DNA of 11,583 nt from an uncultured Lachnospiraceae bacterium. Lineage in GTDB: Bacteria; Bacillota; Clostridia; Lachnospirales; Lachnospiraceae. This document shows positions 1-7,113 of the stretch, piece by piece (position 1 is the stretch's first letter; every line of letters begins with the position of its first letter). The stretch spans positions 3,861 to 15,443 of the forward strand of contig CAJTVK010000104.1 of the NCBI GenBank assembly GCA_910579645.1, written 5' to 3'. A model generated the notes under the pieces. It was not told where the DNA came from and did no database searches. It was given only the letters and a program-made list of their open reading frames with translations. The position numbers and the translations under genes were made by a program.

Positions 1-132
1 GCCGCTTCCCTTTCGGCTTGGGCCTCTTCCTTCGCCGCTTCCCTTTCGGCTTGGGCCTCTTCCTTCGCCGCTTCCCTTTCGGCTTGGGCTTCTTCCTTCG
101 CCGCTTCCCTCTCAGCTCGGGCTTCCTCCTTC
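1..132 (-). repeat. 33-bp tandem repeat, four copies, coding for 11-residue units
   Basis: Copies lie at 1-33, 34-66, 67-99 and 100-132. The first three are nearly identical and the fourth is diverged; a degenerate fifth follows to about 165. The array is in frame with the Rpn gene and encodes AAKEEAQAERE-type hendecads, expected to form a long coiled coil. It continues beyond the window edge, so the copy number is unknown. Confidence 0.9.
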
Positions 133-1088
133 GCCGCCCTTCGCTCCTTTTCTGCTTCTATCCGTTCTTCCTTCGCTTTTCTGCGCTCGGCCTGTATATC
201 GATTGTTACATTTTCAAACCAGTATCCCATTCGACGCTCCTTCACTTTTCCTACATACTGTTCCGCCTCTTCCTGCGGTATGTTCATTTTCATGCACAGC
301 CCCCAGACAGCAGAACAGATAATTTCCAGAACCGGCTCTGATGCCTCTGCCACAATCTGATTCATTTTCTCCTTCTGACTGTCCAAAAAGACTTCCATGT
401 CTTCCGGAACCTGAACCTTGTTTATCATCATCAGCAATGACATTTCATCCTTATTATCCAGTAATTCTTCATTCGTATAATCATGATTCCTTACCAGCTT
501 GTAAGTAAAATCCGGCAGATAATCCTTGAAGACTTCATACATCATAATCCTATCCCGCAGATGAAAGCCTGCCGTCCATTGTTTCGTCCCCTCATAATAT
601 ACCACCGGAAGAATGGGCGGATATTTAAATCCTTTATTAGAGGCATTCCCTTTCATTTCCTGTTCCATTTCTTTCCCGTACTCATTCCAGATGCACACCA
701 TATACCTTAACAGCTGCATGCTGACATTATAATCCACCTGACTCTTATGCTCTATCAGGGAAATCAGGTAAAGCGGAACATCCGTATCCGTTTCCGTATT
801 CCGGATACGGATTTTTTTCACCGAGTCCGTTTCAAAAGAGACTCCGAGATATGCCTGATATTTTTGAGATACATCCTCGATATCCTCCGGCTGCACATTC
901 TTTAACTGCTCAATATCTACATAGTCCCTAAGAAATTGAGCACATAAAACAGAATTGCCGAATACTGTCCTGCTGTTTAAATCTCTGACCAGCCTTTCCG
1001 GCTCTCTCTTTTGATTTTTCCTATAAGATTGATTTTGCTGCCTGCCGGTTCGGTCTTTTTGATTTCTGTTCCTTTGTCCTTTTTTCAT
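1..1088 (-). CDS. Rpn family recombination-promoting nuclease / putative transposase (3' end beyond window)
   Basis: The frame opens at ATG 1088 behind a strong AGGAGG site and stays open for 362 codons to the window edge, so the C-terminus is missing. Residues 1-30 are basic and Q/N rich. Residues 75-135 contain the PD-(D/E)XK-like core: IEHKSQ at 112-117 matches the family's E-H-(Q/K)-S signature, followed by QLLRYMVCIWNEY. YPPILPVVYYEG at 156-167 is the conserved segment after the core. From about residue 300 the protein becomes a highly charged helix built of an 11-residue unit AAKEEAQAERE. Known for the family (Rpn, formerly Transposase_31): DNA endonucleases that raise recA-independent recombination; most are not within classical insertion sequences. 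Family assignment is by motif recognition. The biological role of this copy is unknown; no partner gene is visible here. Confidence 0.85.
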   Translation of the reverse strand, partial: MKKGQRNRNQKDRTGRQQNQSYRKNQKREPERLVRDLNSRTVFGNSVLCAQFLRDYVDIEQLKNVQPEDIEDVSQKYQAYLGVSFETDSVKKIRIRNTETDTDVPLYLISLIEHKSQVDYNVSMQLLRYMVCIWNEYGKEMEQEMKGNASNKGFKYPPILPVVYYEGTKQWTAGFHLRDRIMMYEVFKDYLPDFTYKLVRNHDYTNEELLDNKDEMSLLMMINKVQVPEDMEVFLDSQKEKMNQIVAEASEPVLEIICSAVWGLCMKMNIPQEEAEQYVGKVKERRMGYWFENVTIDIQAERRKAKEERIEAEKERRAAKEEARAEREAAKEEAQAEREAAKEEAQAEREAAKEEAQAEREA

Positions 1089-1092
1089 GCTT

Positions 1093-1138
1093 CCTCCTGT
1101 CTGTAGTTTCATACCCTACGGAAATACATGCAGACAGG
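1093..1138 (-). promoter_or_regulatory. rpn leader hairpin overlapping the ribosome binding site
   Basis: In the minus-strand transcript CCTGTCTG (1138-1131) can pair perfectly with CAGACAGG (1103-1096) across a 27-nt loop. The last AGG of the stem is the first half of the AGGAGG site (1098-1093) that serves ATG 1088. The stem would partly hide the ribosome site, so translational control is possible; this is inference. Confidence 0.45.
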
Positions 1139-1295
1139 GGAACCTCTTTCCGCCTCTCTGCACTTATTAAGTTAAAATTGCTTGAATTTATTGGCGAAAG
1201 GCCGGAAATTCAGACATTCTCATTTTCACATCCTGCTGTCTGACTTCACTTAAATTTATAAGCTGTCATCGGAATTGTAAAAATCCAGAATGCGG

Positions 1296-1331
1296 AACAC
1301 ATTATGAAATTTTGAAATTGAATAATGTGTT
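1296..1331. repeat. 10-bp perfect inverted repeat in AT-rich leader
   Basis: AACACATTAT (1296-1305) and ATAATGTGTT (1322-1331) are perfect inverted copies around a 16-nt A/T-rich spacer. It lies just downstream of the candidate rpn start site at about 1346. It could be an operator or a leader hairpin; no U-tract follows on the minus strand, so a terminator is unlikely. Confidence 0.5.
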
Positions 1332-1352
1332 TTACTTAATATTGATAATTAA

Positions 1353-1381
1353 ATCATAGCATAATTTATGATGTAATGCAA
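1353..1381 (-). promoter_or_regulatory. candidate rpn promoter
   Basis: Minus-strand -10 TATGAT (1358-1353) is preceded by TGC, giving an extended -10, and sits 17 bp from a weak -35 TTGCAT (1381-1376). It would give a leader of about 260 nt. A rival candidate is TATAAA at 1260-1255 with TTTACA at 1281-1276, but its 15-bp spacing is short. Confidence 0.35.
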
Positions 1382-1390
1382 GCCGATTTT

Positions 1391-1399
1391 ATTGAGATG
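1391..1399. repeat. left direct repeat, putative target-site duplication
   Basis: ATTGAGATG directly abuts the outer end of the foldback element. The matching copy ATTGAAATG is at 1718-1726 (8 of 9 identical). The exact abutment at both ends argues for a duplication made at insertion. Confidence 0.6.
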
Positions 1400-1717
1400 C
1401 ACGGAAATCAATTTTTAACTGTGAGCCTGCGCGGCGGCCTTGGCCGGAAACCTGTGGGCAGACAACGATACTAAGCAGCGAAGCAACCGGCCCGTACACA
1501 GAACCATATCTTTTTCGGACCTTCGAAAAACGCCGGTACTTAGGCACTGTATTTTAGTGCCTTAATGCCGTTGCGTTTGCCGCAGAGCGAAAGCGTGTCC
1601 GAAAAAGATATGGTTCTTTGTACGGGCCGGTTGCTTCGCTGCTTAGCATCGTTGTCTGCCCACAGGCTTCCGGCCAAGGCCGCCGCGCAGGCTCACAGTT
1701 AAAAATTGATTTCCGTG
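1400..1717. mobile_element. 318-bp foldback (long-palindrome, MITE-like) element
   Basis: Arms 1400-1520 and 1597-1717 are inverted copies of 121 bp with only three mismatches (1450/1667, 1470/1647, 1499/1618). The 76-bp centre holds a second stem, AGGCACT (1542-1548) with AGTGCCT (1556-1562) around a 7-nt loop, so almost the whole element folds back. It begins CACGGAAATC and ends GATTTCCGTG and is flanked by the 9-bp direct repeats. There is no convincing reading frame inside, so any movement would need a transposase from elsewhere; a 9-bp duplication fits several DDE transposase families, including parts of IS4, but I cannot assign one. It separates the AT-rich region from the 1789 gene. 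Confidence 0.75.
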
Positions 1718-1726
1718 ATTGAAATG
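1718..1726. repeat. right direct repeat, putative target-site duplication
   Basis: ATTGAAATG starts at the first base after the foldback element and pairs with ATTGAGATG at 1391-1399, differing at one position. The match can be extended to ten bases (9 of 10) if the terminal C at 1400 is counted with the duplication. Confidence 0.6.
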
Positions 1727-1788
1727 CGGTCATAAAAAGCGCAGCCTGCTAATAAGATAGTAAAAAGAAAACAGGCGGGAATATAATT

Positions 1789-2259
1789 ATGAGTTCCAAA
1801 ACCAAAATAGTTGTACTTCATTTAAAAGAGTTAATATATACCGGCATTTTTGCCGTTCTGGGGATTCTATTCATAATCCTCCTGATTATTATGTTTCTCC
1901 CCAGAAATAAAGATAAAGATACCGCTATCCCACAGCCGTCGAACTCTTATATGCCCGGCGTCTATACGACTTCTCTTGTTTTAAACGATAATGTAGTGGA
2001 TATTGAAGTTACGGTGGATGAATCCAATATCAACAATATCCGCATTGTCAATCTGGATGAAGCGGTTACGGCCATGTACCCACTGATTGAGCCTGCCTTT
2101 GAAGACCTTGTCATCCAAATCTGCGAAAACCAGTCGCTGGACGGAATCACATATGCCGATGACAACAAATATACCTCCATGGTACTGCTGGATGCCATCA
2201 AAGCATCTCTTCAGAAAGCAGAGGCCGCAGCCAAAGACAATCAGCAGGCAGCACAGTGA
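1789..2259 (+). CDS. Membrane-anchored protein with degenerate FMN-binding-like domain
   Basis: This 156-residue protein starts at ATG 1789, nine bases after AGGCGGG. Residues 14-37 form one strong hydrophobic segment behind a basic N-terminus, so a signal anchor with the rest outside is expected. Residues 56-143 follow the order of FMN_bind domains: PGVYTTS, then IEVTVDESNINNIRIVN, an acidic helix, then a final TSMVLLDAIKASL helix. In true members a [S/T]GAT-type motif before that helix receives flavin covalently. Here the corresponding stretch reads DGITYADDNKYTS, so the attachment motif is absent and flavin binding is doubtful. The C-terminus is A/K/Q rich. No flavin-transfer (ApbE) or Rnf gene is nearby. 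It is convergent with the 2384-4705 gene. The domain call is by pattern similarity only. Confidence 0.7.
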   Translation: MSSKTKIVVLHLKELIYTGIFAVLGILFIILLIIMFLPRNKDKDTAIPQPSNSYMPGVYTTSLVLNDNVVDIEVTVDESNINNIRIVNLDEAVTAMYPLIEPAFEDLVIQICENQSLDGITYADDNKYTSMVLLDAIKASLQKAEAAAKDNQQAAQ

Positions 2260-2293
2260 CAGCAGGCTATAAAAAACAAACTAAAAATAATGG

Positions 2294-2335
2294 AAAAACG
2301 GACATTCAGGTTCATGGAGCATGCCTGAATGTCCG
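2294..2335 (-). terminator. Rho-independent terminator of the 2384-4705 gene
   Basis: CGGACATTCAGG (2299-2310) pairs perfectly with CCTGAATGTCCG (2324-2335), and inner CATG/CATG pairs extend it. On the minus strand the stem is followed at once by TTTTT (2298-2294). It begins about 50 bases after the stop at 2384. On the plus strand only CTTTCT follows, so it may also weakly end the convergent 1789 gene. Confidence 0.85.
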
Positions 2336-2383
2336 CTTTCTGCCGATGGACAATACATCAATCCTATCAGAACCGGCAAATCA

Positions 2384-4705
2384 TTAAGGGCATATGTTTC
2401 CGGACATATCCACCCTCTTACGCATCACCTCTGTCCTCACGTCACAGTCCACTTGGAGCAGTTTCTTGCCGCTTTCCCCTGCAAACAGATAACCGCAGAC
2501 GCAGAAATTATAAAGCCCGTCTTCATACACGGCATATGTCACATTTCCGTATTCCGTCTGATCCGTCCACATATTCCGCAAAACCCCCGGTTCCTGCCCG
2601 AAGCATATCATATCTTTGATGCAGATATCCAACCCGGCATCTTCCGATTCAAAGGACAGGCAGTCCGTCGTATAATGATTGGAGGTCTGCCAAAGGGAAA
2701 CATAATATTCTTCTTCCTGTCCGTCATTGTCAATATCACAGATTCTTTTGCCGCCGTCCTGTCTGTCTTCCCTCTCTGCCGTTCCGGCCGGCACACGCTC
2801 CCCGGAATGATAGTTCTGCGCAAACTCCGCCATCCGTGCTGCAAGAGCGGTATACTCCCCTTCCCCGTCATAAGAAACCTGAATGAGGCGGGCATCTTTC
2901 CCTTCTTTTTCCTTAATTGCCAGCCACATGCCGCCTTTATATTCACCGCCTTCATAGCATTCCAGCAAAATTCCGTTCATCTCCTTTTTTGTGAACTCAT
3001 TGGTAATCTTTGCCAGATAGTTTTTTCCCTCCCACTTTATAAAACAAAATGGCTCCTGCAATTCCCACCGGCTGTCTGCAATAACATAATCCCCAACCGC
3101 CGTCTGCGTAAAAAGATAATAATAAACAATGTGGAGGCTTCCTCCCAAATATTCACGAAGGAAAATATCTTCCTTGCCGTCATTATCCGCATCCACTTTA
3201 AGCCAAACCCCACTGCCGTCAACGGCACAAGCTATCCGCAGCAGTTCTTTCTCTATAACTGCATTTTCATCAGCCAGTTGTTTCACTTCCTCCATGGTAA
3301 ATTCCCGCCCCGTCGCCAGCGGAGCCATAACCTCACTCATCTCATCCCCACACTCTGTCAAACAACCGGCCAGATAACCGGCTAACCCTTCCGGCACTAT
3401 TTCCTCTCCCGGCAGGCTCTCCGGCGGGCTTTTCCAACTTTCCCATATATTTCCGTATCTTTCCAGCATTTCCTTGCCCGGAACATAAACAAAAGCATTG
3501 CTTTGCTCATTCCACAGGTACCCTTCATACTCTTCTTTCTCCGCATTATGACTGCCCGGCGTATTTAACAGCCAATACTTGCACAGAAAATCCTCATACC
3601 CATCCTGATTGATATCCGCTACCCCCAACATATACACGCTAAGACCCTCCATCTCCTGCATGGACACAGGTGTTTCATAGCAGCCCCTCCGGTATACCGC
3701 AATCTCATCCGGTGTTTGCTGCATTACAGCCAGCAAAGGGGTCTGTGTATTCCTATTTAGAAGATAATAATATTCTATCGAATTATTATTACCTGAATAC
3801 CGCTCTGCCCTATATTTTCCTCCCTCAACCCATACCAATCCTTTATCCATAAATCCCCAAAATGCCTCCACCTCATTTTCCATGGCTGTAATGCTTATAT
3901 CGCCTTCCGTGACATGAAACAGTTCCTTCTCCCCTTCCGCATTCCTGGAAAAGATAAAATATTCCATCTGCTCTGTCTCACGGTTCTCTGCATACATCCA
4001 GCATCCCCGCACTTCTTCCGTCTTTCCTTTCCCTTTTATGCCATATAACATCGGAACCTGGAAATATTCTTCCGTCTCTGCCGCCAGCTGCAGTGACAGT
4101 TTCGGCATCTTCCTGATTTTATAAGGCGTAATTACTATTTCATGCTTATAGCCTTCCCTATGCCTGACAATTTCCACAGATGCCGAACCGGATGCCCCGT
4201 TGCCTGCTCTGGCATTCCCTCTTTCCGCATTTCTGTATTCCATATGACATTCCGTATGAACATCCATAAGAATATATTGCACAATCCCTTCCTCAGTAAC
4301 CCTTTTTTCCATTTCCCAACCCGGTGGGAGATACTTAAACTCCATACTGCCGATTTTAATATACTTTCCTTCCTCCCTCTCTTCCTCTGCCATTTCCATT
4401 CCGTCCGGAATAAGTTCCAGATTTCCTATCGCCGTAATATTCTCCGATACAGGAAGCTTCCTCCCTCTCCGGACTGCGCGGAAACCCTTCCGACGGCTCC
4501 CAATGTTTCCGGTCAGCAGAGAAGCAGGATTTTTCCCGTCTTCCGCCCTGCACATGAAAAAATCCCTCTGCACAAAATCCCCATAACATAAGATACAAAA
4601 TACTGCCAATACAGTCACGGCACGCCATATCACCCTTCGACATCTTCTTAAAGCCACTGCTTTCTCTTGTCCCATATTCCGCAGCCCCTGCCTTTCTTTT
4701 ATCAT
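2384..4705 (-). CDS. Membrane-anchored or exported protein with three DxDxDG calcium-type loops, unknown function
   Basis: The 773-residue frame is not a family I recognise. A basic stretch (RRCRR) precedes a hydrophobic segment at 26-42, consistent with a signal anchor or signal peptide; the rest looks extracellular. Three loops resemble EF-hand/FG-GAP calcium sites: DINQDGYED (364-372), DADNDGKED (505-513) and DIDNDGQEE (657-665), each followed by an aromatic or hydrophobic strand, as in VCBS/FG-GAP repeat proteins. Residues 160-175 are low-complexity. Start choice is uncertain: ATG 4705 has no ribosome site, while ATG 4675 (Met11) lies nine bases after AGGCAGGGG and still keeps the signal segment. 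It has its own promoter region with phased repeats and its own terminator, so it is probably monocistronic. No sortase motif or enzymatic signature was seen. Confidence 0.85.
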   Translation of the reverse strand: MIKERQGLRNMGQEKAVALRRCRRVIWRAVTVLAVFCILCYGDFVQRDFFMCRAEDGKNPASLLTGNIGSRRKGFRAVRRGRKLPVSENITAIGNLELIPDGMEMAEEEREEGKYIKIGSMEFKYLPPGWEMEKRVTEEGIVQYILMDVHTECHMEYRNAERGNARAGNGASGSASVEIVRHREGYKHEIVITPYKIRKMPKLSLQLAAETEEYFQVPMLYGIKGKGKTEEVRGCWMYAENRETEQMEYFIFSRNAEGEKELFHVTEGDISITAMENEVEAFWGFMDKGLVWVEGGKYRAERYSGNNNSIEYYYLLNRNTQTPLLAVMQQTPDEIAVYRRGCYETPVSMQEMEGLSVYMLGVADINQDGYEDFLCKYWLLNTPGSHNAEKEEYEGYLWNEQSNAFVYVPGKEMLERYGNIWESWKSPPESLPGEEIVPEGLAGYLAGCLTECGDEMSEVMAPLATGREFTMEEVKQLADENAVIEKELLRIACAVDGSGVWLKVDADNDGKEDIFLREYLGGSLHIVYYYLFTQTAVGDYVIADSRWELQEPFCFIKWEGKNYLAKITNEFTKKEMNGILLECYEGGEYKGGMWLAIKEKEGKDARLIQVSYDGEGEYTALAARMAEFAQNYHSGERVPAGTAEREDRQDGGKRICDIDNDGQEEEYYVSLWQTSNHYTTDCLSFESEDAGLDICIKDMICFGQEPGVLRNMWTDQTEYGNVTYAVYEDGLYNFCVCGYLFAGESGKKLLQVDCDVRTEVMRKRVDMSGNICP

Positions 4706-4786
4706 ATGCCAGTGCGGCAGGACACTTTCTCTCTGCTTTCTTCCGCTTGCTTTCCCATATGCCTCCGCTTTACCTGCACTTCACCC

Positions 4787-4792
4787 ATTATA
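4787..4792 (-). promoter_or_regulatory. -10 element of the 2384-4705 gene
   Basis: A perfect TATAAT (4792-4787 on the minus strand) lies about 80 bases before ATG 4705. No good -35 is found at 16-18 bp; that position falls inside the phased hexamer array, as expected of an activator-dependent promoter. Confidence 0.55.
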
Positions 4793-4802
4793 GAATATCC
4801 AT

Positions 4803-4841
4803 GCATCAAAACATCATCATCTTAGCATCATTTTTGCATCA
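4803..4841 (-). promoter_or_regulatory. Four TGATGC-like hexamers at 11-bp spacing, candidate activator site
   Basis: On the minus strand TGATGC occurs at 4841-4836, 4830-4825 and 4808-4803, and TGATGA at 4819-4814. Consecutive hexamers start exactly 11 bp apart, one helical turn. The array ends 10 bp before the TATAAT and covers the -35 position. Direct repeats of 11 bp are typical of OmpR/PhoB-family response regulators; identity of the regulator is inference. Confidence 0.5.
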
Positions 4842-4861
4842 TGCCATTTTACTCCCGGAAA

Positions 4862-4895
4862 TCAGATACCCCGCAGCCAGCTGCGGGGTATCTGA
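4862..4895. repeat. Perfect 15-bp stem-loop
   Basis: Bases 4862-4876 and 4881-4895 are perfect inverted copies around the loop CCAG; the core is CCCCGCAG/CTGCGGGG. No T-run follows on either strand, so it is not a standard terminator. It lies between the nadE terminator and the promoter of the 2384-4705 gene. The stretch 4896-4980 holds a further small hairpin (CCGTG/CACGG, 4920-4933) but no gene. Confidence 0.7.
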
Positions 4896-4980
4896 CTCTC
4901 GCGGCATTCGTCAAATGTCCGTGCAACCACGGCCACTGGCTCATTGCTCGCGGGAATAAAGTGCATTTTTACCTATTATT

Positions 4981-5028
4981 AAGAAAAGCCGGCACCATTC
5001 CTGCCAAACCCAGGAACGGCACCGGCTT
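4981..5028 (-). terminator. Rho-independent terminator after nadE
   Basis: An 18-bp stem spans 4986-5003 and 5011-5028 around the 7-nt loop at 5004-5010, with three non-Watson-Crick positions. In the minus-strand RNA all three become G-U pairs, whereas the plus strand would have A-C mismatches. The stem runs into TTTTCTT on the minus strand. It begins about 50 bases beyond the nadE stop and probably ends the housekeeping transcript. Confidence 0.88.
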
Positions 5029-5078
5029 CCAAGCCGTTAAAAACCGTCATAAAATCATTTTTTCAGTTAATTGCACAT

Positions 5079-7010
5079 TCAGGCACTCCCCAGTTTTTCC
5101 AGTTCCTCCAGCCATATCCTGCCGCAGGCATCCGACGGCATACGCAGGTCCCCTCTTGGGGACACTGCCACGCTCCCCACTTTAGGGCCGTCCGGCAGGC
5201 AGGAACGTTTAAACTGCTGCGCAAAGAACCTACGGTAAAAAATCTTCAGCCATTTCAGGATTACCGCATCCCCATACTGCCCCTCAAAGGCCGTCCGGGC
5301 AATACGGTATATTTTTCCCGGCGCAAAACCACACCGCAGCATATAATACAGGAAAAAGTCATGCAGCTCATATGGCCCCACCAAATCCTCCGTTTTCTGA
5401 GAAATCCTCCCGTCCACAGGCGGCAGCAATTCCGGGCTGACCGGCGTGTCCAGCACATCCAGCAATACCTTTTCCAGTTCCCCATTGCCGCAGGTATCCG
5501 CATAATACTGCACCAAATGGCGCACTAACGTCTTCGGCACGCCGGCATTCACCCCGTACATGGACATATGGTCGCCATTATAAGTGGCCCAGCCCAGAGC
5601 CAGTTCCGACATATCCCCCGTGCCCACTACCAATGCATTTTCCATATTGGCAATATCCATCAGCACCTGCGTCCGCTCCCTGGCCTGTCCGTTCTCATAA
5701 GTTATGTCATGCCTGTCCGCATCCTGCCCGATATCTTCAAAATGAAGGCTTACCGCCGCCCTGATATTCACTTCCCGCAAATCCGTTCCCAGCACCCGCG
5801 CCAGCCTGCGGGCATTGTCATAAGTCCTGTCCGTAGTGCCGAAACACGGCATTGTCACGGACACCACATTTTCCCTCGCTATCCCAAGCAAATCAAAGGC
5901 ACGCACCGTGACAAGCAGCGCCAGCGTGGAATCCAGCCCTCCGGAAATCCCCAGAACCGCTTTCTTGCATCCCGTATGTTCATACCTTTTTTTCAGTCCG
6001 TAAGACTGAATGGACAGAATCTCCTCACACCTTTTCTCCCGCACCGACTTGTCCCCCGGCACAAAAGGCATTGCTCCGAACGTCCGGCATAGCTTTGTCT
6101 CCGTTCTCTCCATGGGTACCGGCACCACCCGGTATCCTTCCGTATGCCCTGCCGAAAAGGTAGACATCCTCCTTCTTTCATGCAGGAGTCTGTGTATATC
6201 CACATCCCCGTATACAATGCCGTTTTCAAAACGCTTTGCCTGCACAAGCACCGTACCGTTTTCGGCAATGATATTATGTCCCCCGAATACCAAATCCTGG
6301 GAAGATTCCCCTTCCCCTGCGCTGGCATACACATAGCCGGCAATCATGCGGGCACTGGCCGATTTTACAAGCATCTCCCTATATTCGTCTTTTCCCACCG
6401 TCTCGTCGGAGGCCGACAGGTTCACCAAAAGCGTGGCGCCGGCAAGGGCATGGGCATTTCCCGGCGAATCCGGCACCCATACGTCTTCGCAGATTTCGCA
6501 TCCAACCTTCAGCCCCTCTATGGCTTCCACCTCAAACAGCAGCTTCGTCCCAAAAGGAAACCTTTGCTCCTCCCGGCCACAGCGCAGCACATACTCCGCC
6601 GGTTCCTCATTCCCCGGCGTAAAATAGCGTCCTTCATAAAACTCCGCATAAGTAGGGATATTGGCTTTCGGCACCATTCCCAACACCTTTCCGTCATACA
6701 GTGCCGCTGCCGCATTATACAGCTTATTCTCCCTCACTGCCGGCACCCCTGCAAAGACAAGCACCTCCTTCCCCTTTGTATGCTCCGCCACCCGCAGCAG
6801 ACCTTCCTTTGCTTTCTCCAAAAGAAGTTCCTGCAGGAACAGATCGCCGCAAGTATACCCCGTTATGCAAAGTTCCGGAAAAACGATAATCTTTGCCCCG
6901 CCCTCAGCGGCCTCATCCATCCCCGCACAAATCCTTCCTACATTATAATCCACATCGGCCACCCGAATCCCGGGAGTCACTGCCGCCGTTTTAATAAACC
7001 CATGCATCAT
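5079..7010 (-). CDS. nadE: Glutamine-dependent NAD+ synthetase
   Basis: This 643-residue protein makes NAD+ from nicotinic acid adenine dinucleotide, ATP and glutamine in the cytoplasm, the last step of NAD synthesis. An N-terminal nitrilase-type amidase (about 1-280) releases ammonia: its Glu-Lys-Cys triad is seen as FPEL (E46), VPKAN (K115) and EICEDVW (C174). The C-terminal synthetase holds the ATP pyrophosphatase loop SGGLDS at 356-361 and the conserved GTGDMSELALGWATYNGDH stretch near 463-481. The length fits the large two-domain family. The frame extends to a TTG at 7019, but ATG 7010 is preferred because AGAAAGGG (7027-7020) sits nine bases upstream of it and touches the TTG; ATG 7007 is also possible. 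It follows hslO by about 100 bases and has its own promoter and a downstream terminator. Confidence 0.96.
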   Translation of the reverse strand: MMHGFIKTAAVTPGIRVADVDYNVGRICAGMDEAAEGGAKIIVFPELCITGYTCGDLFLQELLLEKAKEGLLRVAEHTKGKEVLVFAGVPAVRENKLYNAAAALYDGKVLGMVPKANIPTYAEFYEGRYFTPGNEEPAEYVLRCGREEQRFPFGTKLLFEVEAIEGLKVGCEICEDVWVPDSPGNAHALAGATLLVNLSASDETVGKDEYREMLVKSASARMIAGYVYASAGEGESSQDLVFGGHNIIAENGTVLVQAKRFENGIVYGDVDIHRLLHERRRMSTFSAGHTEGYRVVPVPMERTETKLCRTFGAMPFVPGDKSVREKRCEEILSIQSYGLKKRYEHTGCKKAVLGISGGLDSTLALLVTVRAFDLLGIARENVVSVTMPCFGTTDRTYDNARRLARVLGTDLREVNIRAAVSLHFEDIGQDADRHDITYENGQARERTQVLMDIANMENALVVGTGDMSELALGWATYNGDHMSMYGVNAGVPKTLVRHLVQYYADTCGNGELEKVLLDVLDTPVSPELLPPVDGRISQKTEDLVGPYELHDFFLYYMLRCGFAPGKIYRIARTAFEGQYGDAVILKWLKIFYRRFFAQQFKRSCLPDGPKVGSVAVSPRGDLRMPSDACGRIWLEELEKLGSA

Positions 7011-7019
7011 AATTGTCAA

Positions 7020-7027
7020 CCCTTTCT
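7020..7027 (-). promoter_or_regulatory. nadE ribosome binding site
   Basis: AGAAAGGG lies nine bases before ATG 7010 and directly abuts the TTG at 7019, so it selects the ATG. Confidence 0.6.
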
Positions 7028-7054
7028 GCCGCCGCCAAACAAAAATAAAGATTA

Positions 7055-7083
7055 ATTATAACATTCCCTGAACATGTCTGAAA
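7055..7083 (-). promoter_or_regulatory. nadE promoter
   Basis: Perfect -10 TATAAT (7060-7055) is preceded by TGT, an extended -10. A -35-like TTTCAG (7083-7078) is 17 bp upstream. Predicted start is near 7048, giving a leader of about 40 nt. It lets nadE be expressed apart from hslO. Confidence 0.65.
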
Positions 7084-7113
7084 ATTCATTCCCACAATCT
7101 GCCGCCTCAATTT

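Noticed and set aside
18..341. Plus-strand frame with FLRRFPFGLG repeats
   Set aside because: The repeats are the antisense reading of the in-frame hendecad array of the Rpn gene.
1400..1717. The long inverted repeat as a CRISPR array or rho-independent terminator
   Set aside because: There are no regularly spaced direct repeats, and no T-run follows either arm; length and flanking duplications fit a foldback element better.
2321..3385. Long plus-strand reading frame of 354 codons
   Set aside because: It is antisense to the 773-residue minus-strand gene, begins inside the terminator hairpin, has no ribosome site, and its translation has no recognisable domain. It is a shadow.
4862..4895. 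The perfect 15-bp hairpin as a terminator
   Set aside because: Neither strand has a T-run after the stem, and the real nadE terminator lies at 4981-5028.
6144..7055. Plus-strand frame of 303 codons antisense to nadE
   Set aside because: nadE is certain from its catalytic motifs; this frame lacks a ribosome site and any family signature.
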